Shown here: in pieces, positions 44,606 to 45,207 of the stretch
Layout: every line of letters begins with the position of its first letter
How positions within the stretch are numbered: the stretch's first letter is position 1
From: a virus
Length of the DNA: 45,207 nt
IMG/VR virus record: IMGVR_UViG_3300010430_000105
Location: 1-45,207 of that record
Direction: 5' to 3' (one strand)
Program-made: the position numbers and the translations under genes
The notes under the pieces: model-generated
The model's input: only the letters and a program-made list of their open reading frames with translations
Database searches by the model: none
Told to the model about the DNA's origin: nothing

Positions 44606-45207
44606 TTACGCTTGCGTGCCAACTGCTAGACCCATGCGGCCATCAATATCAAACTTAAGTTGAATTGATTGTGCTACCATGTTTTGGAATACATAGTCAT
44701 CTTCTGGGTTTGCGCGGAATTTAGCGCGCTGAGTTAATGGCATAGCATTTAATACTTCAACACACTCACGGTCACGAACAAGCGCAATAATTGTGTTAAC
44801 CGGCACCGAGTCAGTTGCCACGATACGATCAACACCAGGGATGTTAAGAATTTCCTGCTCAATTGTGCGACGTTGTGCGCCTGTTGCAGTTGGGGCACCT
44901 TCCGCTGTTGACATTGCATCTTGGTAAGTCTGCATGTAGAAGTAGTCATCCCAGTTCATGTAAACCGTGAAACCGTACTTGTAGTTATCAGCGTGAGCCG
45001 CTTTTAACGTAGCAACAACAGCGTCTTTAATTTCTTTAGCTGTAGCACCTTGAATGGTTACACCGTGAACCGCTGTGTTACGCTGCGGGTGATTTAACAA
45101 GCCGTAAGCCTTAGAGCCAGAAACATCAACTAAGTTACCATCGTTATCAGTCAGACCGTTTAGCGCCATATCTTCTAGCTTTTCTAGGATGTGACGGTTT
45201 TTAGCTC
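44606..45207 (-). CDS. Major capsid protein, C-terminal part (runs off the right edge)
   Basis: The last 199 codons of the capsid gene, open at the right edge. HILEKLEDMALNGLTDNDGN resembles the E-loop/spine helix region of HK97-fold shells and encapsulins, and ITRYVYMNWDDYFYMQ-like P-domain features follow, e.g. GFTVYMNWDDYFYMQTYQDA, NIPGVDRIVATDSVP and MPLTQRAKFRANPEDDY. An internal ATG at 45169 could be misread as a start but lacks a ribosome site. It continues the N-terminal piece at 1-369. Confidence 0.85.
   Translation of the reverse strand, partial: AKNRHILEKLEDMALNGLTDNDGNLVDVSGSKAYGLLNHPQRNTAVHGVTIQGATAKEIKDAVVATLKAAHADNYKYGFTVYMNWDDYFYMQTYQDAMSTAEGAPTATGAQRRTIEQEILNIPGVDRIVATDSVPVNTIIALVRDRECVEVLNAMPLTQRAKFRANPEDDYVFQNMVAQSIQLKFDIDGRMGLAVGTQA

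Noticed and set aside
1-45207. Temperate phage functions, CRISPR array or insertion sequence
   Set aside because: No integrase, transposase, recognisable CI-type repressor, attachment-site repeat or regularly spaced repeat-spacer unit was found.

Overview
The window is almost the whole genome of a tailed, lambda/HK97-type siphovirus, read in circularly permuted form. The major capsid gene runs off both ends: its N-terminal part is at 1-369 and its C-terminal part at 44606-45207, both on the minus strand. The DNA is AT-rich. Nothing in it names the host. The replication set, AT-rich base use and small-gene content fit a phage of a marine gammaproteobacterium (Vibrio, Pseudoalteromonas or Alteromonas type), which is an inference. 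I see no integrase, CI-like repressor, tRNA or CRISPR array, so a lytic lifestyle is likely.

Layout. (1) Minus strand, 1-2303: capsid, decoration protein, and a protease/scaffold gene. (2) 2376-3995: a divergent pair of small-gene clusters. (3) Minus, 3988-6122: terminase small and large subunits. (4) Minus, 6205-8546: about ten small accessory genes. (5) 8559-9097: a gene-free region of TGGGGTAAT/ATTACCCCA-type repeats around an AT-rich core, the best origin candidate. (6) Plus, 9098-18384: replication and recombination genes (small DNA-binding-like protein, DUF3987 helicase-like ATPase, CHC2 primase, C5-methyltransferase, SF2 helicase, RecE-like exonuclease, SSB, RuvC-like nuclease, dUTPase). 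(7) Plus, 18445-20839: portal and Mu-F-like head protein, on the strand opposite to all other virion genes. (8) 20849-22517: small genes and lysis (M15 endolysin plus a small membrane protein). (9) Minus, 22530-34397: tail fibre, J-like tip, minor tail proteins, tape measure, chaperone, tube, terminator and connectors. (10) 34387-36782: membrane and accessory genes on both strands. (11) Minus, 36788-43365: fibre-type proteins. (12) Plus, 43502-44419: a small early-type island.

The non-coding signals are the most distinctive part. Plus- and minus-strand small-gene clusters and replication operons share a promoter cassette in which a palindrome, CTTTACAT(n)GTAAAG, overlaps the -35 box, usually followed by a leader TTAATTGGAGAG before the start codon. 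Virion operons instead carry extended -10 boxes (TGnTATAAT type). At three virion operons (protease, portal, tail tube) the left arm of a hairpin that buries the Shine-Dalgarno site lies exactly between the -10 box and the expected transcription start. Read-through early RNA would therefore fold shut, while RNA started at the local promoter would be open. Two short promoter-terminator units without ORFs (17421-17519 and 32616-32806) are candidate phage small RNAs.
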